A DNA stretch of 64,000 nt from Asterella californica (GCA_036924285.1 JAYKYS010000014.1:9734001-9798000), one strand, 5' to 3'; numbered from the stretch's first letter, positions 10,291-23,414 are shown. Made by a program: numbers and translations. Notes: a model not told the origin generated them from the sequence alone.

Positions 10291-10585
10291 CGTGTCTTCT
10301 CAGTTATTCAAAAAGTTTCAGTTATTCAAAAGACTCTCCTTCACTCTCAGATCGGGTTACCACTCGCTCCACTACTTCGGATCGATTGAATGCGGATTTG
10401 CATAAGCGTGTACGTTTACGCACACGGGTAAATTTGAATATCACGGGTAAGATTGAAACGCCCCCTGCTCTAGCCGCGGCTATAGGATGTAGTACTTCCA
10501 CAAAGTTACCCGCGGTTATACGAACCCTATACCCCTCGTCGAGTTACGGCAAATATTCCTTTGTCTGTTAGAGAATAATTCCCCC
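10291..10585. promoter_or_regulatory. Right subterminal region, probable promoter of the Myb/SANT-like gene
   Basis: The stretch between the Myb/SANT-like ATG and the right inverted repeat. It holds GGGTAA and CCGCGG motifs and no reading frame. By position it should contain the promoter and subterminal binding sites; no TATA box was confidently identified. Confidence 0.35.
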
Positions 10586-10602
10586 TAACTTTGACACCCC
10601 CT
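10586..10602 (-). repeat. Right terminal inverted repeat of the Harbinger element
   Basis: TAACTTTGACACCCCCT, exact complement of 2147-2163. It is preceded by a run of five C, absent at the left end. Confidence 0.85.
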
Positions 10603-10605
10603 AAT

Positions 10606-11400
10606 TGTACTCTTCCGTTCGGAATTTGCGGGGTGTTTCAGACTGGAGAATGCCTTCTGGGGTAAGTTTCTTGACTGAACATGGTCTGAGTTAACCAGCT
10701 AGGTCCGTTGGTCTGAACGTGGAAGCGAAGGTCTGCGTAGACCAAGACGGGCTCGGTTGACCAGTGACCACATATACCGTAGCAGACGGCAGTTTGAGAT
10801 GTGGTACGGGACGACAGAACGGGTTCTGGAAGACTAGAGAGTAGCCTCGGTGTTGTGTAAAGTGGAACCTGGATAAATGTTATCGCTCTAGAGACAAAGA
10901 AAATAATATTAGATTTCTTTTTTCATAAGTATGAATTTGTTATCAGATTTTTGTATCCTCAGTGGTCACTAGAAAATCAATTAAATCATCCACATACATG
11001 TGCCACACCAGAATCTAAGCTAAGTTCTTCCAAATGCTGAAAGTTAGATACTTAAGTAAAAAATATTTAAATGTAAGCGTTAATTTGATTCGCTGACACC
11101 ACCTTACTGTATTTCCAATATTTACAAATTGTTGTAGATTCATGAACGGTAGTTATTTGTTAATTATAAAGCCATCCCCTAAAATAACACATATCCAAAT
11201 GTATTAACAAATTAATAGTACCTAAACCATAACAGTTAACAAAATAACAGATTTGCGAGTATCTGCTCTACAGAGTAGCCAAGTTGCAACAATTATAAAA
11301 TTATAACACTTAATCAAGTAACGTTTATCCAGTGCACTATACGTAGTGTGGGTTTCAAAACGCGAGCATCGATCGAGGCCGTTGGTCCCACCGGTGGTCG
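10606..11400. other. Intergenic flank, no gene seen
   Basis: Right flank of the transposon, becoming AT-rich. No coding or repeat feature was supported. Confidence 0.4.
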
Positions 11401-11665
11401 TTGTCAGCTCGCCACATCTCCTTTGGCCCTTAGCTTTCTTCATACAGGATGCGGGCTGGGCTAATGGAAAGGTCCGCAACACTCTCCTCCTGAGTTGACT
11501 GAATCTGTTTGGTGCAGCTAATGGTGTTAGGACATGTGGCATGTGCCTGGCCACCACCTGGGGCTTCGTCTTCTCCGGCCCCTCTCCCGCTGGCTGGCTG
11601 GCTGGCTCGCTCTGTCCTCTCCGCTCCGCTTCTGCTCCCTTCCCTCCCTTCTCGTGCTTGGGCTT

Positions 11666-11880
11666 TCATACATTTGAGTAGGACGCACCCTTTGGCTGAT
11701 TCATGGGTGGGAAGAGATACCCGAGGGCCCCGAAGCAGAAGGATCCAGCAGCGATTGCGGTACCGCAGAGGACAATGGTATCCGGCGGTTGTTGCTTGTT
11801 GCCTCTTCTGTCGTCTCCGCCTCCCGTTGTCTCCAGAGAGAGGCGGACAAGCAAGGCTGCACTGGCTCTCCACTGGATTG
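11666..11880 (-). other. Possible exon of a small membrane protein
   Basis: The minus-strand frame ending at 11666 reads as a soluble lead followed by a hydrophobic segment (TIVLCGTAIAAGSFCFGALG) and a short tail, which looks protein-like. It lacks its own ATG; the nearest upstream ATG (11885) is in another frame, so an upstream exon or a frameshift would be needed. The overlapping frame from the ATG at 11885 is arginine-rich and less convincing. I do not recognise the protein. The pyrimidine-rich sequence at 11.9-12.3 kb could be its leader. Confidence 0.22.
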
Positions 11881-12922
11881 TTCATGTCTAGCCGTAATTA
11901 GAAGCGCATTAGAGACGATAGGAGAGGCGGGATGAGGTTTGTGGGATTGAGTAGGAGCGCGCGGTAGGCGTTTTTGCAGTTGCTTGTATTTTCGGAGTTG
12001 GAGTGTTTAGAAAGGACGAAGGGAGAGGGAGGCGGACACGAGGAAGCAAGGAACAATAGGGAAGTTCTCTTTCTGCTGTGACGAGAGATACTGAGGGAGA
12101 AAGAGATTTGTGAGTCGCGTCGGATAGAAAGACGGCGGAGAGGTGCGACGGACATGGGAGGGATGGGGAGAAACACTGGTGCCGATAATTTGAATGGTAG
12201 TTTTTTGGTCGTGAGGGAGGTGAGTAGCTTTGGGTGGCGCGCGTGTGGGCAGAGGCTGTCCAATTCTTGCGCGCTTCTTCGCGAGAGAGGGGAGACTGCT
12301 TTTCTCTCAATGTGCACGAGTCAGATAGATAAATCTTTGTAACGTTTGGGGTATCGTGCACTGGTTCATTTCCAGTGCTCAGGTAGACAGGCCACGCAAT
12401 TTGTATGTCTTGATTCAGGAGTGTTGGAGCATGGATTGGACATGGATTCGTAACGAAGGCTCTCCACTGTGCGCTGCTGCTTCGACGCAGGAGATTCCTC
12501 GCAAAGTGGTTGATTACTCGTACGCTGGAGGATCTTCCGACGATCCTTTCCTCTATACCTACAGCTCGTCAGTAATCTCTCATTTGAGGTTGAACGGTCC
12601 ACATGTTTCTACAGACATTTAGCTAATTGCTGTTGGACTTTGTAGCGAGGTAGTGTAGAATTGAGAAAAGTTGTATCATCCCTTGCTCTGATTCCGAGTT
12701 AACAGTCCAATAATCTTGTGAGTGTGTATCAATCCTCTCCTTTGTACAGCAGATCCTTTCCCTTCAGCACTGGTAATAAATCTTTATAGATTCGTGAAGT
12801 GCTCCATGCAGATACCCTGGAACATTAGCTGTTGGGAAAGCGAAGTTTAGTTCTAGCAAAACCTGATGTTGTTAGCCTAGTTAGTGATTCAACCCGTCCT
12901 GTTGTAGGTGTGATAGAGAACG

Positions 12923-14739
12923 ATGACTGTTATGACGATTTCAAAGGGATTTGGTCTCGTGGCCGCCCTGGCAGTATCGGGAACGGCTCTCTTTCTTGCA
13001 TATGGCTACAAGAAAAGGACTGTTTTGAATATCAGGAAAGGGAAGGGGTCTCTGAAGTACGTGCACCACCACCTATCAGAGGCTCGAAGAAAAGATCGCG
13101 GCATCTCAGTTGAAGTGTCACAGGGAAAAGAAAATGGTAAAGGAGGAGTTCATCTGCCTCAAATGTCTCTACGAGCGAAAAGGTCAACACGTTCTTCTAT
13201 TCGAACTCATGAGCCAACACAAGAAGAAGAACTGATCAAAGAGAAACTCGTGAAATGTCCGGACGTTGAGTTAATTAGCTGTTTCCATGAGGAGGCCCGT
13301 TCGAGCTTCAGGGTCGCCGATAAGCTCGTGGAACAACTGGACAATGGTTCGGACACCTCTTCGCTGAAGACAGAAGATTTGTCTGACAAGCTGGACAACC
13401 TGAACGAGCGAGCTGAAAATCTATCCGGTGAGTCTACGCCCGTCTCTGGAGGAACTATGGGAGGCTTTGATACACAGCCGATTCTGATGTGCATCAGTCT
13501 TCCAGCCCACTTTCCTTTCAGGAAGATAAGAGCTCAAAAGCAATCTCTATCGCACCCTCTGCTCCAAAATTCGCTTAGTGGGATGTTTTAGTACCTCAGG
13601 TCCGTGCGCTCACGTATTATAATTCTTGCAGATTCTGTTTCATGATAGGATCTTGCATTTCTTGATTAGACGGGGCCTGATGTTGTATATTTCAACTATT
13701 TTTAATCTTGGAAATGGTGGCATCTCGGGAACTCCTAGATATTCTAGAAGTTCAACTCTAATTACAGAAGTCGAAACATAGTATAGTATCGAGGGGGTAG
13801 TAGCAGGCAGTCATGCTACATGTTTGGATCTGCAAATCCTCACATCGCAACCTTGTCGATTTTTCTCTTCCGTGTGAAGGGCAGGGAAGAAACATGGGTG
13901 AGTTGATGTGAAGAATCGTTTTTCATTTCGAGTTCGAGTTCGATTTGCGATTTCCTTATAAGCGGTCCTCACTCTTACGTTGGGACGAAATACTTGCTCC
14001 TTATACAGAGCGTGTTTCATGCTTGTCAACCGTCAGTTATTACCTTCGAAATACTGGAGCTAGGCCTTCGGTTAAGGTTTCAGTGGAGCGGTATGAATTC
14101 CTGGAGGGTTAAAATCTGCCATTGCTAGTGTCGATCGATGTGCTCGCTTCCTCCTTCCACATCAAGTCAGTGCATATAAGACCTTTTAGAGGCGGTAGTT
14201 TGAAGTCTCGTAAGTCCTGTATTCTTCTACAGTTCGCAGTTTTGCTCAAATCTTAAGTGTGCCCATGCTATTCGAGTGAACGGAACGCTCAAGTAATTAG
14301 TGCACTAGGCGTTACTTGGTGCTGTCGCTTTTACCCGCAGCCTTTTGTGGACAGTTGATGGTCAACCTGTCGTCACGCAAGTGCTCGGGAGTTTTCTATA
14401 GAAAAAGCGTCTAGTCACATGGGAGGCTAACGCAGTTTTGCGCCTTTGACAGGAAGTGGAGCGGATCGGAAGGCTGCCGGCAGGCAAAAGAAGCAGGTGC
14501 GCTTCAGTCCTTCGGTGATGGAGCCGTCATCCAACAACCACGACTATAGAAGACGAGGCGGGCAACAACGTGGCGGCGCACAAACAGCATCGCATGAGCA
14601 ATCTTCAGCAGCAGTCCGCACAGACGGTCACGCGCGTCCCAGACTTTATTCCCAGGCTGCCAAGCAAACAATCACCTACAACATTGGCCGTTTCGACTAT
14701 CGATATAGTAGCAGGGCTTGTCACCCTGGACATCTGTGA
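12923..14739 (+). CDS. Unnamed membrane-anchored protein with KKQVRFSP motif
   Basis: Exon 12923-13427 ends phase 1 at TCCG|GTGAGT. Exon 14453-14739 begins after TTTGACAG and restores the frame, giving 263 residues. Residues about 5-28 form one hydrophobic segment (GFGLVAALAVSGTALFLAYG) followed by basic residues, suggesting an N-terminal anchor. The middle is charged and serine-rich. Near residue 180 is KKQVRFSPSVMEPSSNNHDYRR, reminiscent of the K-V-x-F-A-x-x-V-x-E-P-x-x-N-x-x-E-Y-R motif I recall in small plant proteins of unknown function; that resemblance is from memory. The C-terminal 75 residues could be in the wrong frame if a further intron was missed. No function is assigned. Confidence 0.5.
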
Positions 14740-16070
14740 GGAGTTTATAATATACGATGATTCCTATATGCGAGACGCGTCGTGAATTCGGGTTCCTTGC
14801 ATCTCCTGACGTCGATCTCTGTTCTGACGAGATGCGAGTATATTCTTTGAACCATTGTATCGTAGAGCTACGTGCAGATAGACCCTGCTATCGGGTTGGT
14901 GCGTTGCTACTGCTCGGGAGTGACTACACTTCTCTCAGACGTAGGGTATCATATGCGGTTGGCAGGCGGTCAATGGCGGACTCGTCTGCGTGCCTGCCCT
15001 CTGTGGTTATGTTGGTGAGGTGGCCCTCGGGTGCTGTCGGCTGGTGTGCTACGACCTAGTTCTGTGTAGGAGGCTTACAACGTGGGTCCGATAATCTATC
15101 CGGTCCATATACTCATCATTATTCTCTGCATCAGGATTATTTTCGTGACTGCTACACACGAACTTGACAAGGGTTGTGTCACTCCTCGACTTTCCCTTTA
15201 TCCACCCTTTGTAGATAAACCCTGTAAATAGGGGTGGGAAGTACACAGAGGACTTCATATTGGACATGCGGAGGCACGGAGGCAGTCTTAGCATTTTCAC
15301 GTTTGGTCAGGTTCATCGTTTATCAAGAAGAGGTCATAGAGGTTCAGTTAGACCTCTTGTGTAAACGACGAATATGACAGGTGGTTATGAAAGATTTGCT
15401 ATCACAGACAGCGAATTCTTGGTTTCTTAGTAACTATTCCTCACCGTATAAAACCAGACGGGCCTTCCCAGCGATACATCAGAATATATGTCACGAGGCC
15501 GCTCAATCACGTGGGGAAACTTGTAACAGACACATTAAGTAATATTAGTCTCGCAATCGGAAGATATTAAAGTTATGTTTTGACTCGCTCCAGTCAAATG
15601 CAGGTTAGGCCTAGTCAAGTTGCGTCATTATCATCTTTGCTGTGCTTTGTGGATCGGGAGCGGATCATGTCGCCATTCTAACCGTCCGCTGGAACTTTAA
15701 AATGGTCTTTGTAGGCTTCTTCGCGGAGTTACACACGGTCACCGTGTTCCGTCTTGTATTCGACTCTTTCGCCTCTTCCTCCGGTCTCGTACGGGCTTCT
15801 GTGTATTTCTTGCACTCCATTATCTGCTCTAATGAACGTTCTTAATCCAGGAAGGTACACTGGAACATCAAACAAGACGATCGCAGGTCCACCAGGTTCC
15901 TTACCAACTGCGCTCTAGCCTCTTCTCCGCTGCTGTCTTTTCATGCCCAAGCTTCCATTGAATTAAAGGCCTTTCTCCGACCACCGGCGCTCGCTGTTCT
16001 TCTTTGACTTGCAGTCCTTTCACGCCGGGTCGTTGTCTGGTCAAAAGGACTTTATGTCCTTCAACCAACG
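14740..16070. other. Probable 3' transcribed and intergenic DNA
   Basis: Moderately GC-rich sequence following the KKQVRFSP gene. It may include its 3' untranslated region. I could not join any coding exons here. Confidence 0.3.
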
Positions 16071-16073
16071 TTG

Positions 16074-16379
16074 ATGCTTCTGCAGCAACAGTGTGAAGAG
16101 TATCCTACAGCGCATTCTGTACATGTGGTTGTACCCGCAGCAGATGAAATACTGTGTGACCTAGCTCCAGAAGGCCCAAGTTCTTCCACAGAACCTCCAC
16201 CAGGTACTGTCCAGATTCTACCACCAGACAATCGCGGTAGTAAGACATTCTTGGTGTTGGAAATCATATTTACTTCATGTTCGTGTCTTTTGGGTGCAAC
16301 TGCGGAGAATCAACTGTGGAATCGTCCTTCATTTGAAGTCTTGTTTACCCTATACCAAAACTTCTTACCTGAGTTTTGA
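16074..16379 (+). other. Open frame of unknown status
   Basis: A 101-residue frame from an ATG (MLLQQQCEEYPTAHS) with a proline/serine-rich middle. A possible donor (CCACCAG|GTACTG) falls near 16204. It is not similar to anything I recognise and could be chance, or an exon of a neighbouring gene. Confidence 0.18.
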
Positions 16380-19300
16380 ATGTTTCTCTATGCTTTAACC
16401 ACACGTAATATTTATATTTCGTCCCATCACATTGGAGAAGAATGCACTTTTAACTCGAGTTAACCATAGAAAGCTTTAAGTTTTAAATAACGTATAGATA
16501 ACTGTTGGATACTTTTTATGTCTTCATTCGGAAGGGAGATGGGCTGTTGGTAGGTTCACAGTTTCTTTCGATAGATTTTCATCAGCGACATCTTTAAAAA
16601 ACAGGGATCCATTCTAAACGTTCAAAAATTAACTTGAGTTCAGAGAGGTACCTATTGTGCATTAGTCCCGGTGATGTCTAGCAAAATTTAAATATCTTTC
16701 TAAGATTGAAACTGATATATTAACCTTAATGTGTAACATTTATAAACCACTGTTTCTATCAGAAAAAAATAGATAAACCATGTTGTTATCAGAAGATCGG
16801 ACGAAGAATCGAATTATTCGTTGCGTTATCTTTACAGTTTACGATGGACATATCTCTAATTATAGTTCAGGTGGAACGGCCATTAGGAACACAGAAATGA
16901 ATTATGAAATGACAATGTAACTTGTCTTTATGCCAACGATACAAAGCGTATATTGAACTCAACTGCACCTAAGGGACCTACACGTCACCTCCTCGTTCAA
17001 GGAGCCTTCTGACATGTGACCTCTGACAGTGTGACCCTTGAGTTCATCAGGTTACCGTACACGGCGCACAGTACTGTAATGTTACTCTTGTGTCTCTTAA
17101 GCGAGCCATGCTTTCTTTCTTGGTCTTACTGCAACTGTACACTGCTGTACGATATCCCCAGGCATTAGTTCCCGCAAAACGCTTCAAATTCAAGGTTGTA
17201 AGAAGTTCGTTTCGTAAGTTTCAGGATGATGGTGAGGAATATATGTAGAAGACATCCACCTTTTACGACAAGTCGGGCGGATCGGAAGGAGGGGAGGAAA
17301 GCGTCGGGTCCAGTATGAGATTGCCCTCCATATTCGGAAGGTAATGTTGTAGTGTACAGGTATGTTCATGTTTCTTGCGTGCTTGCGTGCACTTCCACGC
17401 ATCAAAATGCTTATTCGGGTGATGAACATTCCTCTACGTTAATGCTTTGTGTGCGAAAGCACAGTGGTTTGCATGAGGTGGGGATCGAGCCAGCCAGAGG
17501 CAAGATTGATTTTTGAGTGAATGTGGTGTGGTGTTTCAGACTGAACCACTCTAGAAAACTTTCGATGAGCCAGTTCAGCTCAGGATTCCGGTTAAAACCC
17601 ATGTGTATGTTGTTAAGTTTGTATTAAACTTCATATTTGTTAGTTGCATACAATGATATTCTCTGACACTTGAGGTTTAGTAGTTAAACCTGAATTCCAA
17701 CTTCTTCTTTACGGAGTGAGGTTTTAGAGGCCATAGCTATACACTCCTAACTTTATCTAGTTCCAGTCCCAGTCCAAGTTTCTTCTGAATTTTATTGGGA
17801 AGGATGATTCTGTTATCATGAAAGGGAAGTACGGCACCCCGAGGGTAACTCCTCAGAACGGGGTTATGACCAGGTCATAAAAAGGAAAAGAAAGAGAAAA
17901 CAGGTAGTGTGCTTGACATTGTTGCTATGCTAACCGTCGATTTTGTTGAAATAAGAAAAAGACAAAAGTTAGAACAGACGATGGTAATTTTTTGTCGTTT
18001 CTATATCACAGAGACTTCCGGTGACCAAACAGCTACCCAGGTGACTCGGTACCAGTAGAAACCAGGGGCCCGTTATAGCCTTGTAAATTGTGTGCTTTTA
18101 TTCTACGGATGGTGTATCTGGAGACAAATTAAAGAAAGTGAACACTTATACCTGAACTTACTCTTGTTGATAAGATTTCCTTACAAGAAATAAACTTGTT
18201 AAATTAAGATTTAAATTAAAATCTCCCATAGTCTTATAATATGTGATTAACTTCATAATTAAATATTAAATATGTATTGAAAATATTGAATAAAATTTTA
18301 GTCATAACAAAATAATAATTTTTTCTTAACTTAAAGTACAAGGTAAACAAAGTACAAGGAGAACAAAAATTATATCTTTCTTCACTTTATACTTACACCT
18401 AAGGTGTAATTTAGCAGATCTAAACATAAATAATGAATTCATCTGGTATAGTTTGTTGTACATCTAAATTACTTTGAACTTCCCCTGGGAAAGATTATAG
18501 CTATTCATCTACTGTGAATCTTATAAAAGAATAAAAAAACTTTAAAAAAATATTATCCTATTAGATGGAAGTTAGAAGAAAAAAAGAACATTTTAGATTT
18601 GGATAAATCTCAAATGCATAGCCATGCAATTCCACTGCAAGCGAAGCACCTTGTTCTGTACGGTATAGCCCGAACATGCTTGATCCCTTGCATAGTAATC
18701 TTCTCGAGTGAAACGATGATACCGAAACAGAATCAGATCAGCGAAGAACCGTTATCTTGATCGCATGGTCTGGAAAACTCCATTATAATGTTTCTTTCAT
18801 TCATGGCGACAAGCTTAGGATTGACTATAGAGAATGGAGGAATTTTAGTCACAGAATAACTTATCGATGGAAAACCCCTGGATGGATTTTAGCGCGAGCA
18901 CCAGCCACTCTTCAGCAATGGTCCATCACGTGAATCTAACGTGAAGTGGCCTCTCACCTCATCGGGTGAAAGAAGAGAGACTAGACATCCCAAACCAGCA
19001 CAAACAAGGTTTTGGAATCTCTGAACCGTCTGGCTTCAAAAGGTGAGTAAATTAAATGATCTGAGTCTATAAATGGAGGGCAAACGAGAGAGAATGACAG
19101 AAAGGTTTTGGACCATTGATGGTTCGTTCGTTGGGCAACGAAAACTGGTGACTTTGGTTGTAGCCTAAACGCTCCATAGAGTACTAGCCTTCGTAAAGCA
19201 AGTTGCTTCTGGACAGAGTCCATGTCTGCTATCATGCTGTGCTGGTCCCAAGAGTATGTGTCCAATAGTCATTCCGAGCTCTCCAAGGGACTGGGAATGC

Positions 19301-21290
19301 AATCTTGGCTAGAGGCAAATGTACTTCACTATTCCTTTTACATGTGCATAGATTGCAGTTGCCCCTACAGGTTCCCTAATGACGTTTGTAGCATGACAGA
19401 TATACGCATTCATACAAATCAAGCTTAACTCATTTCATCTTGAGGTAGCTTTGAGGTGGAGGTGGAGGTGGAGGTGTCAATCTTGGAATACAATGAAAAT
19501 ATTTGGAAGCAACGACTGCTTGCACGGCGACGACGCTAAACTGGAAGGCTGTGCCAGCCGCGAGTGCAGTCGCGGCATTTCTTTCTTTCCGCGTCTCTGT
19601 GTACTTTCACTCTTGGAAAGAAACACACCTCGAAAAATAATGAACATCAATATTCACCGTCGGTGACATTACGACAGATTTTAGTTTCATCACGGCTGAT
19701 TTAGCAGCATCCTACGATTGAGAATCTTTCCTCTTAAATTTGACACCCCACGTCTCGAGTTTAGTTGTATATATACGTAAACTCATTTGGCTCCAGCGGT
19801 TGTAGAGTAATATGAGCTTTTAAATTCATGAGGCCACTTGCTAAGTCGTTGTATACAGTTACATTTTTGTGGGCCCCGCTGATCAGATAACACCCTATTT
19901 AGACGTAGGGTGCACGTTACTTTCATGTCACTTTACTATTGATACATGTTATATTAAGTTATTTCGAATAATTTTTCAAGAATAATATCTCATCTAAAGG
20001 CAAGATAGGAGGCACTCTTGATGGGATACGTTAAAGGCTCCTCTATATACTTATTTATTTATTTGCTTATAAATCCAGAAGTAACAAATAGTAAATCTAA
20101 AACTGTATTATCTTCTTTTACTGGCAGCTGGAATCTCGATTGCAAGGGTGGTTCTTTTTTTGTATTATTTAACACTAAGAAATAGAGGCATCCAGTTGGA
20201 CGCTTATCTTATCAAGAAAAGAGGAGTTTTAAATTTGTTGTCCACAGTACGAATCAATTAAAGAAACTACGAAGCTATACAAGTAAAAAGAATTTGTCTT
20301 TTTCCTCATCCCTTTCCAAGATCCTCTACATGTGAACTGAGCCTTTGTTCAAGTCATGCAGATGACCGAACTTCTTCACCCGACAAGGAAACCGTCCCGG
20401 TCATGGTAGTTACCACTTCGTTGCATTTGCCGGTACCTGCCTTGTCTTTTTCTCGAAAGGACGAGTCCCCGGGGAGAAAGCGGTAGGCGTTTAGTGTGCA
20501 CAGTTCCATGTTCTTGTGTACTGACAGTTCTTCTTTACAATATGAAAATCTTTAAGTAAAATGAATAATATATATCGAGTATTGTAACAATGAAATCTGC
20601 GAAAGTCATACAATTGATGATATAAGAGAAGATGACTATTAAGAGTTACACAAGGGGAAAAGAAATTGTGATTATATAAGCAGATGTAATTAGAAGAAGA
20701 CACAAGGACACGATATTACTTTATATTCATTATGTGTAGCGATGAGATATTCGAACTGATAACTGAAGTTACAGCTACAATATGTCAGACAATATGAGGT
20801 ACAAACAAAAGTAATAATCTGTAGAATAAAGTTAAACTTACTTTCACTAAAATGGTAAAGATAAACAAGAGACTGAGTTCTAAATCTAGAGAACAAAGTC
20901 ATTTTTTAAAAAGATAAACTTTTTTTAAACTTTTTTTGATATCATTTGTCTGTTTAAAAATTTATCTTCTTCCTCTATTTTCTTTTGCCCTTTGGATGCA
21001 TATTCATCTGAGCTCGGTTCACTTTATGTTCATAATATTTTCATATTTTTAAATATAATATTTTTACTTTCAGAAAGAATCACATATTTTATAGTAGTCT
21101 GCATTTTGAACTTGTGACGTCTTGCGTCTGAACGTAAACACTAGTCACAGTGATAAATGTAACATGTATAATTATCTCATGTGCATCTATATGTGATCTC
21201 ACATGACCAGTGGATGTGAAGACAATGTGCATCGAAGAACGGAATCCATAAAAACGGACATCATCATTTCTCTAGAACAATTCCCAGTAG
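16380..21290. other. Long AT-rich stretch without supported genes
   Basis: Only short chance frames. A GGTGGA microsatellite lies near 19455-19475. No RNA gene, transposase or splice-joined coding sequence was seen. Confidence 0.4.
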
Positions 21291-21297
21291 ACATACC

Positions 21298-21480
21298 ATA
21301 CGTCTAGACTATCTTTATATCAACATAATCATTTTTATATAGTGCCTAATGAGGTGGTGAAGCAACGAAAAGTTCATATTTTTACTAGACATACGTCTAG
21401 ATAATCTTTATATCAACAGAAACATTTTCATATAGTGCCTAATGAGGTGATTGAAACAATGAAAAGTCCATATTTTTACC
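21298..21480 (+). repeat. 93-bp imperfect tandem duplication
   Basis: Two adjacent copies start ATACGTCTAGA (21298 and 21391) and both contain ATAGTGCCTAATGAGGTG. They differ at scattered bases, so the duplication is not recent. Confidence 0.65.
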
Positions 21481-21638
21481 GCTTGTCCTCTTCTTCCCCT
21501 AGGACAAAAGTCCATGTTGAATGCATATTTTTTATTCACTTCGCGTCTACGAACTCACTAGCAAAGGTAAACATCCAGATCATTCTTTTCCTTTTGTGAT
21601 GTTAATCTCGGGCAGTATGGAAATTATCTTAAAGTAGC

Positions 21639-21661
21639 ATATATATATATATATATATATA
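21639..21661. repeat. AT dinucleotide microsatellite
   Basis: An uninterrupted AT run of about 11 units. Similar AT runs occur near 30112-30130 and 30496-30521. Confidence 0.85.
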
Positions 21662-23405
21662 GGAGCACAATGGTTTATATGTTATCTAGCAGTCGGCACG
21701 ATTTGGTTCGATCCAAAGTGAACCGTATTCCATGGGATCGAATTGAACCAACCCTTTCAAAGATATAATGACTTTCAAAGTTAACCGAAACATTTTCAAA
21801 CCGTATCTTGTTAGAAAGTCCTTGAAGAGAACCATTTACCATTTGAAGAGAACCGTTTTCTAAAAGCTTGAGTATAACTTAAGTGTTTCGAAATTGAACC
21901 GTTTTCAGAAATCTTGATCTTATCAGTGACTTCCTGTCAGTAGAGTCTTGGATTAAAAGGCTATAAATCACATCATGTTGTAAGACACAACATACCATCG
22001 AGAATTCAGTGCTCATGTGTATTATGAAAAGAATATATTGATTACTGTATTACATTCTATTTAACTTGAGATAATGGAATCGCATTAGTTAAATATCATT
22101 CACTTTGAGAAACGTACCGATTAAAGACTGATTTGAAATAAGAAACTGGAAAAGACACAACCATTTGCAAAGTTATGAAACATATCGTCAAAGACGATTC
22201 GCTCCTATGTCATCTGGTTCAGGTCTAACCCGAGGTCGACTCCTAGTCATATCTAGGTACGAAACTAATGAAACCAAACTCCAAAGAATCATATACTCGT
22301 AGACATGTACATGATCAACAAAAATTAGTTACAAAGTAATTAATCTAGACTATGTTCTCGTATCCAACTTGAAGTAAATTGGATAATGATTATTTGACTA
22401 TGGACAGTATTCTGCACTTCATATATCATAAATTTACTCATATAAGAATGTTGAAGAAACATCATGAAACATCAGACAATTATATATTTTAGAATGTAAT
22501 TAGGATTTATTTCGACTTCTACTGAATAGATTCCAGTTTAAAACTTACAAGTAAAGAAAACAAGCATATGTGCTAATAAACCATATCAAGTTCCATACAA
22601 GAACAAGAACATGAACTGAACAGATTGTATTAATAAACGACTAGTAATTTAATCTATTTATAATTGTAAATGATTTCCCCAATGAAATGATGGTTATGGC
22701 TATATCAAGTGTGATTACGGGGATGTTTCTCTTGTTCCTCATATGATTCACATCAGTGTTTACCTCTATGGCAAGTTGCTTACTGGGTGGATATTTGTTG
22801 AACGTCTGCCAGTTATCGCATGCTTTTGAAGCCTCTTCTTGAATATAATTTTCAGAAGCGTTTTCATTAGTAGCTAATTCATAGTTAGGGACATGGTTCA
22901 TGGTTTGGTTTAGAGTTCATGGTTCGGTTCGAAAGCAACATACATACATGTTATACGTCCAAATCAGAACGTGGTTGCACTAGCGCTGTTGTCACCAACT
23001 ACGTAGTTCTTGAACCCAGTTGGCACTATACACAAAACACGAGAAGTGAACAAGACTGCTCATTCGATGGTCTTTTCAGTTACAGATCAAAACACGCGAC
23101 GCAATGAATAGCCAACGGATAGAAAAACCCCATCAAGCCGAACAAGGGAAAGAGGGACCCGAAGGGCTCCAGATATGGTTATCCTGATCCAAACAAAAGT
23201 TCAATCGTGCGGAAAACAAAGTTTAACGTTCGTACAAGACCAGATGATGCCGGGCTCTAGAGCTCCTGTTCCCGTAGGAGAGCAGTCTTTTCCATGTGCT
23301 AGCCAATAACGTCCGAACACTGTGGCCGCGACCTTCCAGCCCTTCTTAGGGATGGCCGATCGGACCTCAGAAGAAACATTCCCACTCTGCTCTGGCTTTC
23401 GCGTG
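21662..23405. other. Intergenic DNA, GAACC-motif traces
   Basis: No gene seen. At 21.70-21.91 kb the string GAACCG/GAACCA and its complement recur irregularly, like the denser block at 52.99-53.39 kb. Confidence 0.35.
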
Positions 23406-23414
23406 TCTTTGCTT

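Larger units (their letters stand above)
2147..10602. mobile_element. PIF/Harbinger-type DNA transposon with two cargo genes
   Basis: The element is bounded by perfect inverted 17-mers (AGGGGGTGTCAAAGTTA at 2147-2163 and its complement at 10586-10602). The flanks read AAT on both sides (2144-2146, 10603-10605). If the terminal A/T is treated as flank, the duplication could instead be of the TWA type usual for this superfamily. Inside are a DDE transposase and a Myb/SANT-like protein, the standard Harbinger pair, and two further spliced genes between them. The intergenic spaces hold arrays of CGCACTSAGTGCG-like units. All four reading frames are open with workable splice sites, which suggests a young, possibly autonomous insertion. 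The size, about 8.5 kb, is large for the superfamily. Confidence 0.85.

Noticed and set aside
14757..15059. 100-residue plus-strand frame after the KKQVRFSP gene
   Set aside because: No protein-like composition or domain; position fits a 3' untranslated region.
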